A DNA stretch of 64,000 nt from Gymnopus androsaceus JB14 (GCA_009733575.1 ML769402.1:98735-162734); one strand, 5' to 3'; positions 11,566 to 28,110 are shown, counted from the first letter of the stretch. A program made the numbers and translations. Notes: generated by a model from the letters alone, not told the origin.

Positions 11566-12503
11566 ATGTCCTTATTCTCGTGCCAATCTCTTCTCTTCAT
11601 CATATTCTCGCTCTGCTCACTTCATCTGGTAACGGCGAGCCACCAAATCGATTCTCTTGTGCACCGACGCCACACTTTAAACGCGAGTTCGGCCAAGCGA
11701 GAGGCTGCTAGTTTTCGCAAAAGCACTTCTTTGGAGAAGCGATTCGATGATGCACGATTCACGTTCTTCGCCGATGGGCTAGGTGCCTGTGGGATAACGA
11801 ATTCGCCGAGCGATTTCGTGAGTTTTGTTCTTTCAGCTTTGCAGAACCTTTCATAACTTATCATTCATTTTCCAGATTGTTGCGCTGAACTCTGCTGTGC
11901 GTTTGATTCAACGTTTCTGATATCTTGATCCTTACATTGGACCTATAGCAATATGGCAGTGGACAATACTGTTTCCAAATGATTACCATCACTGCTAACG
12001 GGAAAACGACGCAAGCTCAAATCACGGACGAGGTGAATATCTATCTGCAGACGCGTACATATTCCTAACCCATCTCGCTGCAGTGTCCTGGCTGTCCTTT
12101 CGCAGGTCTTGACTTTTCACAAGGGCTCTTCGACTTTTTCGCTTCGCCGGATGTTGGAGTTTTAACTGGTTCTTGGGACTTTGTCTCGGCTACTTCCACT
12201 TCTCAAACGCCCACATCAACTCCTCCACCACCCTCTACCTCGTCAGTGCCTCCGTTGACCTCTTCTACAAGTACATCGACGTCTACTTCAACGAGCACAA
12301 GTTTGAGTAGCTCTTCGTCCTCGTCTTTTTCCGCGACATCAACCTCGACTTCGACCTCTTCGTCTTCCAGTACCGCTGCTTCGAGTACTGCATCAGCTAC
12401 GCCGTCGTCAATTCCTACTTTAGGAGTGTTGGGTATGTTTGAGGAGACTGTCGCGCAGATGGCTATAATTGCTGCTCGTGGAGCGGGTGCTACTCCCGCA
12501 TGA
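11566..12503 (+). CDS. Secreted RlpA-like double-psi beta-barrel protein with Ser/Thr-rich tail (copy 2)
   Basis: Paralogue of 2436-3475. Exons are 11566-11817, 11876-11896, 11949-12032 and 12084-12503, all phase 0, giving 258 aa. It has a signal peptide (LLFIIFSLCSLHLVTA), a dibasic site (SLEKR) and the barrel FFADGLGACGITNSPSDF / IVALNSA / QYGSGQYCFQMITI / TTQAQITDECPGCPFAGLDF. A Ser/Thr tail and a hydrophobic C-terminal end follow. It shares three introns with copy 1, including the unusual 21 bp exon, but lacks copy 1's intron between the GL and GAC codons of the barrel. That is one intron gain or loss since duplication. Likely cell wall or extracellular; activity unknown. Confidence 0.9.
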
Positions 12504-12690
12504 ACAAGAGCTGGAAATGTCTCATTTTTGGTATCGGAATTCTAGCATACTTTTATTATGATTTTATTCTACGAAACTATATATGTATGTATGCACCAGC
12601 GCTGTAATCCAATATAGACACACTCGCACGAATCCTAAATATAAAGTCGAAGTGCATGCCACAACATATTACTTGCATCTATTTGTCGAA

Positions 12691-16618
<3,928 letters not shown>

Positions 16619-18517
16619 ATGGGGAACACGTCTTCTTCTTCGTCCCGGACTCAGGACGAAAGCGTCGATTTCGGCTTTCTGAGCCCTCAAGGCGTCTACA
16701 CTGGCCCCAGGGATTGGAACCAGGCCATTGTCACTCAGCTCATTTGTGCTAGAAGACTAGCTCCCTTTTACAGACCCCTCGAAGATTACGATGATTCTTG
16801 GACTGATGACCAGATTCTCGCAGCCAGGAAAGAACTCCCAGACTCAGAGGGGGCCTCAGAGTCTCCTGCAGCACGTCCTGAGCCTCTCCAAGCTTCCTCA
16901 AATTCATCCAGGAAACGCCCAAATACTCTAAAGGAACCCAGCAAACCTGAAGCTGCAGTCTACAGAGGTGCAGCTGAATGTCCTATATGTTTCCTTGTAA
17001 GTCTTTTGGCTACCATTTCGTATGTCCACCGCCAATATTACGTCACAGTACTACCCGCCAAACATTAACCATTCGAGGTGCTGCGACCAGGCTATTTGTA
17101 CAGAATGCTTTGTACAGATCAAACGCAGTGAACCTACAACCACTCATCTCGTATCCGAACCCGCCGCATGTCCTTATTGTGTCCAGGAGAACTTTGGTGT
17201 GGTGTATACCCCTCCTCCATGGCGAGCTGGTATCGGCAGCGAAGGAGCTGTTAGTTTTTAATCAACGTCATTAATCATCATCTAACACTTCAACAGCCCT
17301 CTCCTCGTTCAGATTCACCCAAACACTCTCAACAATCGCTGGATCACCCACCGCCTACCCATAAACGACGGCAAAAGAGTTTCAGCGCGGACAGCCCCGA
17401 AGTCGTCACTACTGGTAAGATCGGATCCTTTCTCCCTTATCAAACTTCTTTATCTTTCACGTAGATCAAATTCGACCAGACTGGGAAGCTAAATTGGCTG
17501 CTGTCCGTGCTGTGGTCACACGACGCGCCAATAGGCGTATCATTATGCGTCAAGTTGGAGACCGTTTAATTCCCGTTGGAGTTACTAGTGGCAGGGTACA
17601 TGCCCTTTCGCCTGAAGAAGCTGCAAGCGCTGCTGCTGCGGCGAGTGAAAACGGAAATGGAAGTTGGCGATCACGAAGAAGGCAACAGGCGGCAGGTAAC
17701 GGTCTTGAGCAATACCTCGGTCAAGATTTGGAGGAGGTGTGTCTGACTAATTCATCATTATTATCTCCGTATTTCTCAATGCTTGCTGATACAGCTAATG
17801 ATGATGGAGGCGATGAGGTTGTCGTTGATAGAGCACGAGGCTCAGCAGAAGAAAGAGGCCGAAGAGAAGAAGAAGGCGGGAACGCAGGCTAACACTACAT
17901 CCGATCCCGTTGCTGGTGGATCAGGCGAATCTTCTTCCGCTGCAACAGACCCATCACCTACTCCAGCTTCTTCTTCTGAACCCGTGCACCGCAAGAGTGA
18001 TTCGCTGCAAGTCAAGCGAGGCTCTTTATTCAGTCGAAGTCGAAGTCGATCTCCTTCTCCTGCTCCTCCCGCCTCTAAGCAGTCTTCCTTACCGACTCCA
18101 CCTCCTTTCAGTACACTCGGCGCCGCTCTTAGTACGACATCCACAGCTAGCGCCATCCTAAGTAGCGGTAGCTCAACTCCCACTCCTCCCTCAAATCCAG
18201 TTCCGGAGCAGTCATCATCGAAGGAAACAGCTCTTCCGTCAGTCATCGAGTCCACTGCACCAACCTCAAACCCCCCAGCTCCCTCAATAATCGTCGCACC
18301 TGCTACCTCTCTCTCCCCCGACTCGGTGCTCGCATCTCCTGAATCACACACAACACTGTCACGAACATCTACCATTGCCAACGATATTTCATATGAGAAC
18401 CTGCCGTCGTCTCCTGAGGAAATGTCAAGTGAACCATTGATCCCGAAAGTGCAGGAGCATGTAGATGTAGGAGGTGCTGGTCCAACCAATTCCGAGGACG
18501 AACCTCTCCATGCATGA
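16619..18517 (+). CDS. SIP5: SIP5-like RING zinc-finger protein
   Basis: Homologue of fungal Sip5, described in yeast as an interactor of Snf1 kinase and the Glc7-Reg1 phosphatase in glucose signalling. It starts MGNTSSSSS, with Gly2 as a possible N-myristoylation site. The sequence is [20 protein letters not shown], then the zinc finger: CPICFL, intron 16997-17049, [20 protein letters not shown], and [21 protein letters not shown]. Later exons carry the second conserved block ([50 protein letters not shown]) and a long Ser/Pro-rich, probably disordered tail. The stop is at 18515-18517. Paired Cys spacing fits the Sip5-type RING. Introns also lie at about 17248-17297, 17415-17463 and 17736-17793. 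No frameshift was seen. Confidence 0.88.
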
Positions 18518-19964
18518 TGTCTTTGTAAGTTGGTTCAAACGTCTTTCGTATCGAAGCGTATTGAAGATTCCACTCATAGGATTGATTGTCATAGTTTTAC
18601 AAGTGGTGGCGGGGCGTGTTTCTGCGCTGTACACATACAGAGTGTTAAGACTCATTTTAAACTCATTTACCTACCCAACTATTCAGACTTGTTCATTAGC
18701 ATCTTACTCAATTGTAGCTTTCACTAGATTTTATCTCTCTTGCTAATATATATCGATGTTAACATCAAGATAGTGAAGGAGGTGTGACTACTGTACAAGG
18801 TAATATGATAAACGACGCTGTAAGATAATCCATGCATGACGGACGTAGAAAGTAGGCATCATAGGGGAGCCTCATTTCTTGGATGTTGTGTCGGCCCATA
18901 TAGGTTTGAGGGCATCCGGGTCCACGTCTTTTCGTCGTCGGAGCCTGTGTGGGGCCAGGAGCTCAGTCCTATAAACATAATCAAGTCCAGTTCAAAAACT
19001 CACCTGCGCAACCACTTGCTGCCTCATCTCCGCTTCCCTTGCCAAACGCAGCGCCTTTGCCGCATCGACTTTTTTCCTAATATCTGGTGACATTTGCTAT
19101 AGAAGTAATAACGCAGGAGTGGGAATGAGGTTTCGGAGAAGGACAACTCTGAGCTACGAACGTTGTATAGTTCTTCTTCTGTGGGTACAGTTGCTGCAGG
19201 AACAAGTCAGAGCTCGGAAGAAGATGGTTGAGAGGGAAATGTGATACCTCTCATTAACATGTAGCCCAAGCCAGTGACTATAACGCGTCGCAGATCATCC
19301 CGTCGCGGTAAGAAACATTATTAAAACCAGGTAGTAGTTGAGCACAGAAGGGAAAAACAGTAGATGCATTGATTAATTCAGTGCATCCAATGGTAGAATA
19401 ATCTACGCACAGGCTATTGCTGTCCCTGTAAACCGAATCCATGGAAAATGAGACATGGAGGAAGATTCAGAAAATGCTCAAGGCTGAGCGCTAAGCACTA
19501 GCGCTTTGATCTCATCGTCCAGTACAAAAAATTATTGCAGACAGCTAATACATACGATACAAATATAAGGTAGCTTGAAACTAGGAGCGTACGCATGCGG
19601 TCGAGCGAGTAAATGGCAAAATCTGGTGATACATATGCTGGTGGTGAATGTTAGCAATGCAACAGTACAAAAAAAAGGTAAGTATGTGCAAAACATTGAA
19701 AAAGGTATCAAAAGAGAGAAGAGAAGAGGAAACAAGGGTCGGCTAGTAGCTCATGTTTGAAGCATGGGTTTATTACCTGCACTTGACGTATAACCGATAA
19801 CGCTTGGCCGTTTTCTTTTCAATCCAAACCCTAGTAGATCACTCGATCTCCGGCTCTTCAGCTCGATTCTCTTTAGCTCTGCCTCCCACTCCTTCTCTGC
19901 CTGCATGTTCATTGACAGATCGGAGACACTGACGATAGTAGTCGAGCCGAGAATGGAGCTCCCA
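18518..19964. other. Intergenic / convergent 3' flanks, no gene supported
   Basis: Lies between the ends of two convergent genes. Only short unrelated ORFs are present. Long AT-rich stretches such as 19530-19700 contain nothing I can identify. Confidence 0.5.
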
Positions 19965-21777
19965 CTACTCTGGAGCAGAGGATACGATTGGCGAGATTAC
20001 ATGCCCAAACGCATTACTCCGTGTCAGATGTGTGCTGCTAGCACTGATCGTCGAGGCCGAGGCAGGTCTCTTTTTGCTAGCCGGTAAAGCATCCCCAGAA
20101 GAGGACGATGCCGAGAGTTGTAATGGAGGAGGGATGTGCTTCTCGCTCCCGTAGAAGGATGATGACGGAGATGTAAAGTTTGTCGAGCTTGAATCCCTCG
20201 GTCCAGCACTTGTATGTGGACGACGAGATGCGGAAGGTGACCTGTGGGGTGGCTTTAGCCCGGAAGTGGATGTAACACTGGGGACGGGATCTGCTGTATT
20301 CTCGCGCTTCCGCCGGGTCCGACGCGGGGACTTGGACTTTGAGCGGTTTTCGGAAGAGTGGCAGCGGGCTTTCGACATGGCAAGGCGGCGTTCTGCATCG
20401 TTTGTAGAGGTTACGAATATTTCTTCCTCCTCAAGCTCGAAAGAGTCCGTGCTGTGTGGGCTTGTGACGACGACCTAGAAAGGAAAGATTAGAGTCTAGA
20501 TAAAAATCAGCGAAAGCTAGTTACTTACCTTGACCCGAGCAAAGAACCGAATAGACACCAAGTCTGAGTGAATGGTCTCGCCAATACCCCATCGGCTGCT
20601 TGGTTTAGCACTTGGCCATTGGACGGTCAAAGTTTTGCTCCATATACCCTTCTCCGTTCGGGCAAAAGGTCCGGAGGACTCGCTACCCGCAATTGGTAGC
20701 ACGATGCTTTTCGCAGCCAGACTTTCTGATGAATCTGAGCGATCTTTAGGTTGCGGTAACAAAGGTCGGGTATCGTTTGCAAGCGAGACAGATGACGCGT
20801 ACCCCGAATTAACCGGCGTGGCAAATGACTTCGTGGAGGGGAGACTATGAGGATGCGGGTTCTGGAATGAGGAAGTGGGAGCATAGGAGATTAATGACGA
20901 TGTGGAGGTTGACTTGGGAATGGGTATAGCTGATGATGATGATATATGCAGATGCGATGCCGTGTTGGAAAAAAATGCGGAGGACGTGAGGGGAGAAGCA
21001 GGGCTGTTTGAATCATTAAACTGAATACGGCGTTCAACGACAACGGTTGCACTGCGTATTGAAACGTTTGGTTCTTCTGGAAGAATGTGTATCGATATTG
21101 GCAACATGTCTGTCGGACCTATTGGCTCTTTGGGAGCACTAACACGATACCGTAGACTAGGGGCTCGTGATTTGGTTATGTAGCGATCCAAGTGAGAGCT
21201 GGTGATATGCAGGGACGATCTCGGAAGTGGAAGGAAAGCAGGAAGGTCATATCTAACCAGCGGGAGATCAATATGCTTGATGAGTCGCGAACCGACGCCT
21301 GATATATGCGCGTGGTTGACAACTAATGTTGTAGCTCAGTACAAACGCTCAAACAAGAAACAAAATACGCACCAGCTTCGACGCGCCAAACGCAGCGGTA
21401 TTCGACAAACGAAATTGTACTGAATCCGCCTACTCGAGGAGGAATCGTGATTCGAAAGGGATATTCTGCTTCTCCCAATTCCATAAAGTCCTGCCCATCA
21501 GGTTTTGACCAGAGAACTTGGGTCAAATCCACAATGGCTTTGCTGGACACGACGCCTCCGATTCTGGTTAGACGAAACTCGATAACATCGGACAGAAACG
21601 GTAATATTTTTCACAGGCAGCAATTTGAGGTCAGCGTCGAGCTTGGTATTGACCACTGCAAGAATGTGAGTACAAATCTCGAGGGAATTAGAAGCATAGC
21701 ATACCTCCCTCCACGACCACATTCGAGACTCCAAATCCAAGGCCATTAAATTTTGTTGTTGCTATTCCGAGTCTCAT
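19965..21777 (-). CDS. Arrestin-domain (alpha-arrestin-like) protein, one apparent frameshift
   Basis: ATG at 21777 opens MRLGIATTKFNGLGFGVSNV. After an intron comes the arrestin N-domain (LLPVKNITVSVRCYRV, then VVSSKAIVDLTQVLWSKPDG and EAEYPFRITIPPRVGGFSTI, EYRCVWRVEA). The C-domain starts with GVGSRLIKHIDLPLVRYDLP and contains EPNVSIRSATVVVERRIQF. A Ser-rich insert is followed by the core strand IWSKTLTVQWPSAK and ISIRFFARVKV-like strands. The tail is disordered and basic/Ser-rich, stopping at 19965. The alpha-arrestin role as a Rsp5-type ubiquitin ligase adaptor is an inference; I see no clear PPxY motif. One extra base in the codons near 21574-21577 separates SVRCYRV from the following strand. 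Confidence 0.8.
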
Positions 21778-21984
21778 CGTGGTTTCATGTAGTCAGCTTG
21801 ATGGGGGAACGAGAAAGAAAAAGGTAAGCAAGTAGATCACATATAAAATATATGAGATCTGGATACAAACGATCAGGATGAGCTGTCACTTGGCAGATAA
21901 GACAACGCCAGCGGACTTTAGCAAGGTAAAACCTGGATGCGGCAAAATTATTACAGACACGAGGCATACTCTACGCAGAAGTAC

Positions 21985-24117
21985 TGTATTTGATAAATAC
22001 TACAGCTTCCAAGTATGTAATAGTTCATGAAAATAAAACTCCGCGACGCTCTACGCTTGAACGGCATTCGACGGTGCAACTGCATGTTGCCCTTCTGGCA
22101 CTGCATCGAATCCGCCTTGACCCAGGTTCGATGGAAGAGCAGCAGTTTCATCCAACGTGGAAGACGATAATAACCCTTCAGCCTCTTCCTCATCTGCGCG
22201 CGCTGCAGTTTCCGTTGGCTTGGGAATAAAAGCAGGCATTGAAACTAGATTGTTGAAGGAGAACTACAGAAAAAATGACAATCAGCTTGACAACCTACTC
22301 CATGATGGAGTGGAGAAAGCGCATACCGTGCCATAACTGGAAGATCATGGAGAACTCGGGTTAAATGACGGGAGGAACATTGAATGAAGATGTACGTACA
22401 CCAACAGCGCGAAACCGAGGACTTGCAGTAACGAGATGGGCCACAAAAGCTTCTCCCACCCTAAGCCTAAGCTGACGATCCAGATAGCAAGCGTTCTGCA
22501 TGTGTCGACGAGAGAACGAGCAGTAGCGCTAACATGACGCGTTACGCTGAGACCGAAAAAGTTGAACAGTGATATGCTGCATGCAATAGCAAGACCAGAG
22601 TATAGAACAGTAGGCGTGTTCACTATCTGGTGCCATCCACGAGGAATATCGAAAAAGGGTGACTTGGACGCAACAGCAGGAATAGCTAAAATGGGGAACA
22701 CAAGGAGAATCGTGATAGCACCGAACAAGCCTTCAAAGCCTACTGCGACCAGAGGAGGGACCGAATAGTGACCTGCAAATAGAACCAAGTCAGCCTGCTG
22801 CGCAATATGAGTTACAAGGATTTAACCAACTCATAATCTTCTCTAATGAAGTGTACGCGAACATTAGTTATTTGGGACGTTGACAAAGAAACTGGGGTTA
22901 AGCACCTTCCACAACGAATTGAGTAGCGGTACTGATGATACATTGAGTTAGGAGCAAGGCAAAACGGAAAGTTGTATGAAAGCTTACAAGATTTGAGCGA
23001 ACAAGATGAAAAACACGCCTATCGGATAATGAAATAGGGTTAAAGGCAAAAGTTTGATTGGGATGGAAGTGAAATCTCACCGACGAGAACAGTTGTAGCT
23101 TCGGGTGTGTCGATAGGCTCAGGTGGAGGAAGATTGGCATGACTGGGCATGTTGAGCAATGAAACTATCGCCTCTTTGACTGTGTCCTTAGTGAGGGAAC
23201 CGCTGAAGCCAACTAACGTGACGCCGGACATGACAACGATTAGAGAAACCCATCTAAGCGACATGGTGAGATAGTAAGTGGTATGTATAGCGTCCATGAT
23301 AAACCCAACTGATAAAGCCAAAGATGCCGACGGAGAAACACAACGCTCAGAAAGCCAACGAAGAGCACAAGAGATCCTCGAGTCATCTGGTATATCGACA
23401 CAGGTGTGTAGAGCAAACCGATATGCATCAACTGTGAGTGGAAGTTAGAACGAGAGCGGGAATTGGCCTTGAGCACGTACTGTAGTTCCTGTGAGATCAA
23501 AAGCCGCCGGAATCCATAGTAGAAGCACTTTCCAGCCAGCGAGGGGCTGAGAAGTTGGGACTTTGATACCGTTTGAACTGACTTCGGAGTCTGCGGGAAG
23601 TTGGACCGCCCGGGTTCGCTTTGACTGAATCCAGCTGTATATGACAGGGAGAAAGCCTGGTTATAGGATAGTGAGAGGAAATAAGTGATACTTGAACTCA
23701 TAACCTACAGAGCATTTCGCCGACTGTAAATGGACCGTAAATGGACCAAGTTAGATATGAAACTTGGCCAATTAAGGTAAGGCGTACCGAACATTTGAAG
23801 AGATTGCCATACTGGTTGCTCATACAGCATTCTGCGGCTAATATCAGGATCGTCGCAGTTCTCCACACATTGCATGTCCTGCGGAATAGACATGAGGACA
23901 AGTTCGTGCAGAATTGGCAAGACCAAGGCAAGACAGCATTACCTGCCACTTGGTCCAGAGAGAATTACTGGAGCCCTACAAGCTAATTAAAAGGGAAAAA
24001 GCAAAACTGAGAGGTAGATTCATTACAGTCAGGATCATTCCCGCCAGGAGAAAAGGGATAAAGAGGGAACTAGGCATGATGAAAATTGGCAACGTTCAAG
24101 AGTTCAAGAGCTGTAGC
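21985..24117. repeat. Tandem duplication unit A1 (transporter gene plus flanks)
   Basis: The first of two direct copies, about 2.1 kb each, of the transporter locus. It begins atactgtatttgataaatac and ends near gttcaagag. Copy A2 spans about 25602-27690. The copies are about 95% identical by eye, including introns, so the duplication is fairly recent. Confidence 0.85.
22051..24077 (-). CDS. SLC35F6-like membrane transporter, copy 1
   Basis: Multi-pass drug/metabolite-superfamily transporter. ATG 24077 opens MPSSLFIPFLLAGMILT. A 50 bp intron (gtaatg to ttgtag) leads to GSSNSLWTKWQ, then CVENCDDPDISRRMLYEQPV, VGEMLC, FLPVIYSWIQSKR, GWKVLLLWIPAAFDLTGTT, LLYTPVSIYQMTRGSLVLFV and FLSVVFLRRHLWLYQ. 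Next come WVSLIVVMSGVTLVGFSGSL, a loop rich in Pro/Glu, and the C-terminal half (FEGLFGAITILLVFPILAIP, FNFFGLSVTRHVSATARSLV). The tail ends at 22051. The TPVSIYQMTRG motif is characteristic of the SLC35F6/C2orf18 family; the substrate is unknown. The frame is intact across all introns I could trace. Confidence 0.85.
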
Positions 24118-24839
24118 GTTAACATGCAGGGCAACATTTGAACATTTTACTACGAGTACAAGTCAACCGCCATCGGAGGCCATCGGCGACGGAAGATTTC
24201 AGAACCGGCGCTAACTCAGCGCCTATTACACAACTTTCTCCTGTTGACCCTCACCGTCGTCGAATTATCTGCTCAAATTCTCGCTTATTTCCTTGGCATC
24301 AGCAAAATATGTATTCTGCATTTTAATTTCGACAGCAGTATGTAAAATTCCCAGCACTCCCACAGCCTCCAGCACTGTCAAAAATATAAACTGATACAAC
24401 ATTCCTTTTTAATTTCCAAATAAGGCAATTTTGAGGCCTCTGGGAGCTCTGGCCAGCGCCAGCCACTCCATCTGTGTCCTGGAGTGCTGGGGCTCTGGAG
24501 ACACTGTCCAACACTTGCAAGAACTGGCTGCATACATGTATTGCTGATGCGCCCGCCATACAAAAGTAAACAAAAGGAAAATGATAAGTAAGAATCCATG
24601 CAAGTACAAGATAAGGTAAATGTATTATGTTTGTAACAAGTGGCTGAACTTTGAGCTAATGGGTTCAAGCTGTAACACATTAACATTGGCTGCAAAGCTA
24701 AACAACACAGTATTAGCTGACTTTTTCAAGTGGGATGAGCCCATTGTAAGGCAAGGATACAAAATTTTGGTGCCATAGTACTCATTTTATGTTGATTTTA
24801 TGTTTGACTAGGTGGTCCTTGTATACATAGAAGCCAGTA
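24118..24839. other. Spacer between transporter copies, transposon-like and CpG-poor
   Basis: No gene. It contains an inverted pair ccagcactcc (about 24352) / ggagtgctgg (about 24480) with Cys/Trp-type TG/CA-rich sequence between, suggesting a small degraded DNA element. It is absent from the sequence upstream of copy 2. Confidence 0.4.
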
Positions 24840-25238
24840 TACTGTACCGTTTTGACCAAAAGTTCAGTCACGGGTCACATCAACCCAAAATGAACAGTTC
24901 ACAGCAGACTCTCACCGATCACTCTGGGTTGTGAACACCGTGAAAACCAAAACAGAAAAAAAAATTCCTCAAAAAATGGTCCAAAAATGCTGAGGAAATT
25001 CAAATTTATCTCAGTCTACCTGCAAACAAGCCAGAAATGACTCCAAAAATAAGTTAACAAGTTACTGTGCACTTGTGCAGTGGTTCAGTGAACCCCTACA
25101 CACTGCACAAGTGAACTGTTCACAGCTATGTCACAGCTCACTTCCATCTGTGAACACCAAAAATTGTGAACAGGGCATGTCCTGGCATGTCACGGGTCAC
25201 ATAGGCTACCGTGAACTTTTGGTTGAAACGGTACAGTA
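24840..25238. mobile_element. MITE-like element with terminal inverted repeats
   Basis: About 399 bp bounded by TACTGTACCGTTT and its complement AAACGGTACAGTA. The left arm continues with ccaaaagttca and gtcacgggtcac. The right arm carries the complements tgaacttttgg and gtcacgggtcac. Internal palindromes tgaacagttca and tgaactgttca pair as well. No ORF was found. I could not define a convincing target-site duplication. Confidence 0.7.
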
Positions 25239-25601
25239 AGTGCTTCATGGAATAAGACCTGTGTGCAAAGCCATTTGTAGGATATCTGGCAAAGACTCAA
25301 AAGGAGGCTGGCTCGGCAAGTTGGCCATCCAGAGCGCTTGGACAATATAGTCGAAACTTTTTTTGCGGGATTTGGCGCGCGGTAGCGAAACTGAATCATA
25401 GCATCATTCCACCGAATCAAGTAGTGTTAATGGAAATAGGTGTTCGAGGTACAGTCATTGAATTAAGAGCTTGGATAGATACTCTCTCACTTTCTTGCTC
25501 TTTCTTCCTGTTCTTTATTCCCTCTTCCTTTTTGGGATTTATTTAATAATTTATTCAACAGCCCATAACATCGCTATCGAGCCCGAATTCCCTCCTTGAG
25601 A

Positions 25602-27690
25602 TACTGTATTTGATAAATACTACAGCTTCCAAGTATATAATAGTTCATGAAACAAAAACTCCTCGATCCTCTAGGCTTGAGCGACATTCGACGGTGCAAC
25701 TGCATGCTGCCCTTCTGGCACTGCATCGAATCCGCCTTGACCTAGGTTCGCTGGAAGAGCAGCAGTTTCATCCAACGTGGAAGACGATAATAACCCTTCA
25801 GCCTCTTCCTCATCTGCGGGCGCTGCAGTTTCCGTTGGCTTGGGAATAAAAGCAGGCATTGAAACTAGATTGTTGAAGGAGAACTACAGAAAGAATGACA
25901 ATCAGCTTGACAATCTACTCCATGATGGAGTGGAGAAAGCGCATACCGTGCCATAACTGGAAGATCATGGAGAACTCAGGTTAAATGACGGGTTGAACAT
26001 TAAATGAAGATGTACGTACACCAACAGCGCGAAACCGAGGACTTGCAACAACGAGATGGGCCACAAAAGCTTCTCCCACCCTAAGCCTAAGCTGATGATC
26101 CAGATAGCAAGCGTTCTGCATGTGTCGACGAGAGAACGAGCAGTAGCGCTAACATGACGCGTTACGCTGAGACCAAAATAGTTGAACAGTGATATGCTGC
26201 AAGCAATAGCAAGACCAGAGTATAGAACAGTAGGCGTGTCCACCATCTGGTGCCATCCACGAGGAATATCGAAAAAGGGTGACTTGGACGCAACAGCAGG
26301 AATAGCTAAAATGGGGAATACAAGGAGAATCGTGATAGCACCGAACAAGCCTTCAAAGCCTACTGCGACCAGAGGAGGGACCGAATAGTGACCTGCAAAC
26401 AGAACCAAGTCAGCCTGCTGCGCGGTACGAGCTACAAGGATTTAACCAACTCATAATCTTCTCTAATGAAGGGTACGCGAACGTCAGTTATTTGGAACGT
26501 TGATAAAGAAACTTGGGTCGAGCACCTTCCACAACGAATTGAGTAGCGGTACTGACAATACATTGGGTTAGGAGCAAGGCAAAACGGAAAGCTGTATGAA
26601 AGCTTACAAGATTTGAGCGAACAAGATGAAAAACACGCCTAACGGATAATGAGATAAGGCTAAAGGCAAAAGTTTGAATAGGATGTGAAATCTCACCGAC
26701 GAGAACAGTTGTAGCTTCGGGTTTGTCGATAGGCTCAGGTGGAGGAAGATCATCCCTTGGCATGTTGAGCAATGAAACTAGCGCTTCTTTAACTGTGTCC
26801 TTGATGAGGGAACCGCTGAGGCCAACTAGCGCGACACCGGACATGACAACGATTAGAGAAACCCATCTAAGCGACGTGGTGAGATAGTAAGTGGTATAGC
26901 ATCGATGATAAACCCAACTGATAAAGCCAAAGATGCCGACGGAGAAATACAACGCTCAGAAAGCCAACGAAGAGCACAAGAGATCCTCGAGTCATCTGGT
27001 ATATCGACACAGGTGTGTAGAGCAAACCAATATTCATCAACTGCGGGTAGAAGTTAAACGAGAGCGAGAATTGGCCTTGAGCACGTACTGTAGTTCCTGT
27101 GAGATCACAAGCCGCCGGAATCCATAGTAGGAGCACTTTCCAGCCAGTGAGGGGCTGAGAAGTTGGGACTTTGATACCGTTTGAGCTGACTTCGGAGTCT
27201 GCGGGAAGTTGGACCCCCTGTGTTCGCTTGGACTGAATCCAGCTGTATATGACAGGGAGAAAGCCTGGTTATAGGATAGTGAGAGGAAATAAGTGATACT
27301 TGGACTCATAACCTACAAAGCATTTCACCGACTGTAAATAGACCAAGTTAGATACGAAACTTGACCAATTGAGATAAGGCGTACCGAACATTTGAAGAGA
27401 TTGCCATACTGGTTGCTCATACAGCACTCTGCGACTAATATCAGGATCGTCACAGTTCTCTACACATTGCATGTCCTGTGGAACAAATATGAGAGCAAGT
27501 TCCTGTAGAATTGGCAAGGCATTACCTGCCACTTGCTCCAGAGAGAATTACTGGAGCCCTACAAGCTAGTTAGAAGGGATTAAGCAAAACTGAGAGGTAG
27601 ATTCATTACAGTCAGGATCATTCCCGCCAGGAGAAAAGGGATAAAGAGAGAACTAGGCATGATGAGAGTCGACAACGAGAGTTGTTCAAG
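25602..27690. repeat. Tandem duplication unit A2 (transporter gene plus flanks)
   Basis: Second direct copy of unit A1, starting gatactgtatttgataaata. The main differences are substitutions and short deletions in introns and in the cytoplasmic loop. Confidence 0.85.
25671..27660 (-). CDS. SLC35F6-like membrane transporter, copy 2
   Basis: Direct duplicate of 22051-24077 with the same intron positions. It keeps CVENCDDPDISRRVLYEQPV, LLYTPVSIYQMTRGSLVLFV, RWVSLIVVMSGVALVGLSGS and FNYFGLSVTRHVSATARSLV. Its loop is shorter and altered (NMPRDDLPPPEPIDKPEATT against NMPSHANLPPPEPIDTPEAT). Start 27660 aligns with copy 1, and the end at 25671 matches the MPAFIPKPTETAA-strand position of copy 1. No disabling change was seen, so both copies may be functional. 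Confidence 0.83.
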
Positions 27691-28110
27691 AGTGGTAGCT
27701 GTTTTAGCGCTCAAAAACAGCGCTCATTGCACTGCTGGCAGAGGCAGACACGGGTGTTGTAGCAGCAGGGCAGATTACGAGTACAAGTCAACCACCATAG
27801 TATGAATCAGTATACAGGGGACGAAATTATGCGAATAATACGAAAGTGAGTTATCTGGCTACTCATCCACGATCCACTAGTACAGTATGTACTTTGGGAG
27901 GCTTAATTAAGTTCGAGTATGCCATGAGGTTCACACTGTGAAGTTTAAGAGATTCCCGAACGATTTATGTTGGAACGTAGTTGAAAATATCTCAGGTGTA
28001 AGCACAACATACTCTCGGAGAGCTCGAGCAGCTTGTGCGACGAAATCACTCAAATAATTCAGCTTGCCTTTGCCTGAAACCACTGAATTCGGTGTAACAT
28101 ATCTATCTAT
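27691..28110. other. Intergenic, no gene supported
   Basis: AT-rich sequence between the transporter duplication and the F-box block. Nothing recognised. Confidence 0.45.

Noticed and set aside
17842..18489. 215-codon minus-strand ORF opposite SIP5
   Set aside because: Antisense of the Ser/Pro-rich tail, with no splice or promoter evidence.
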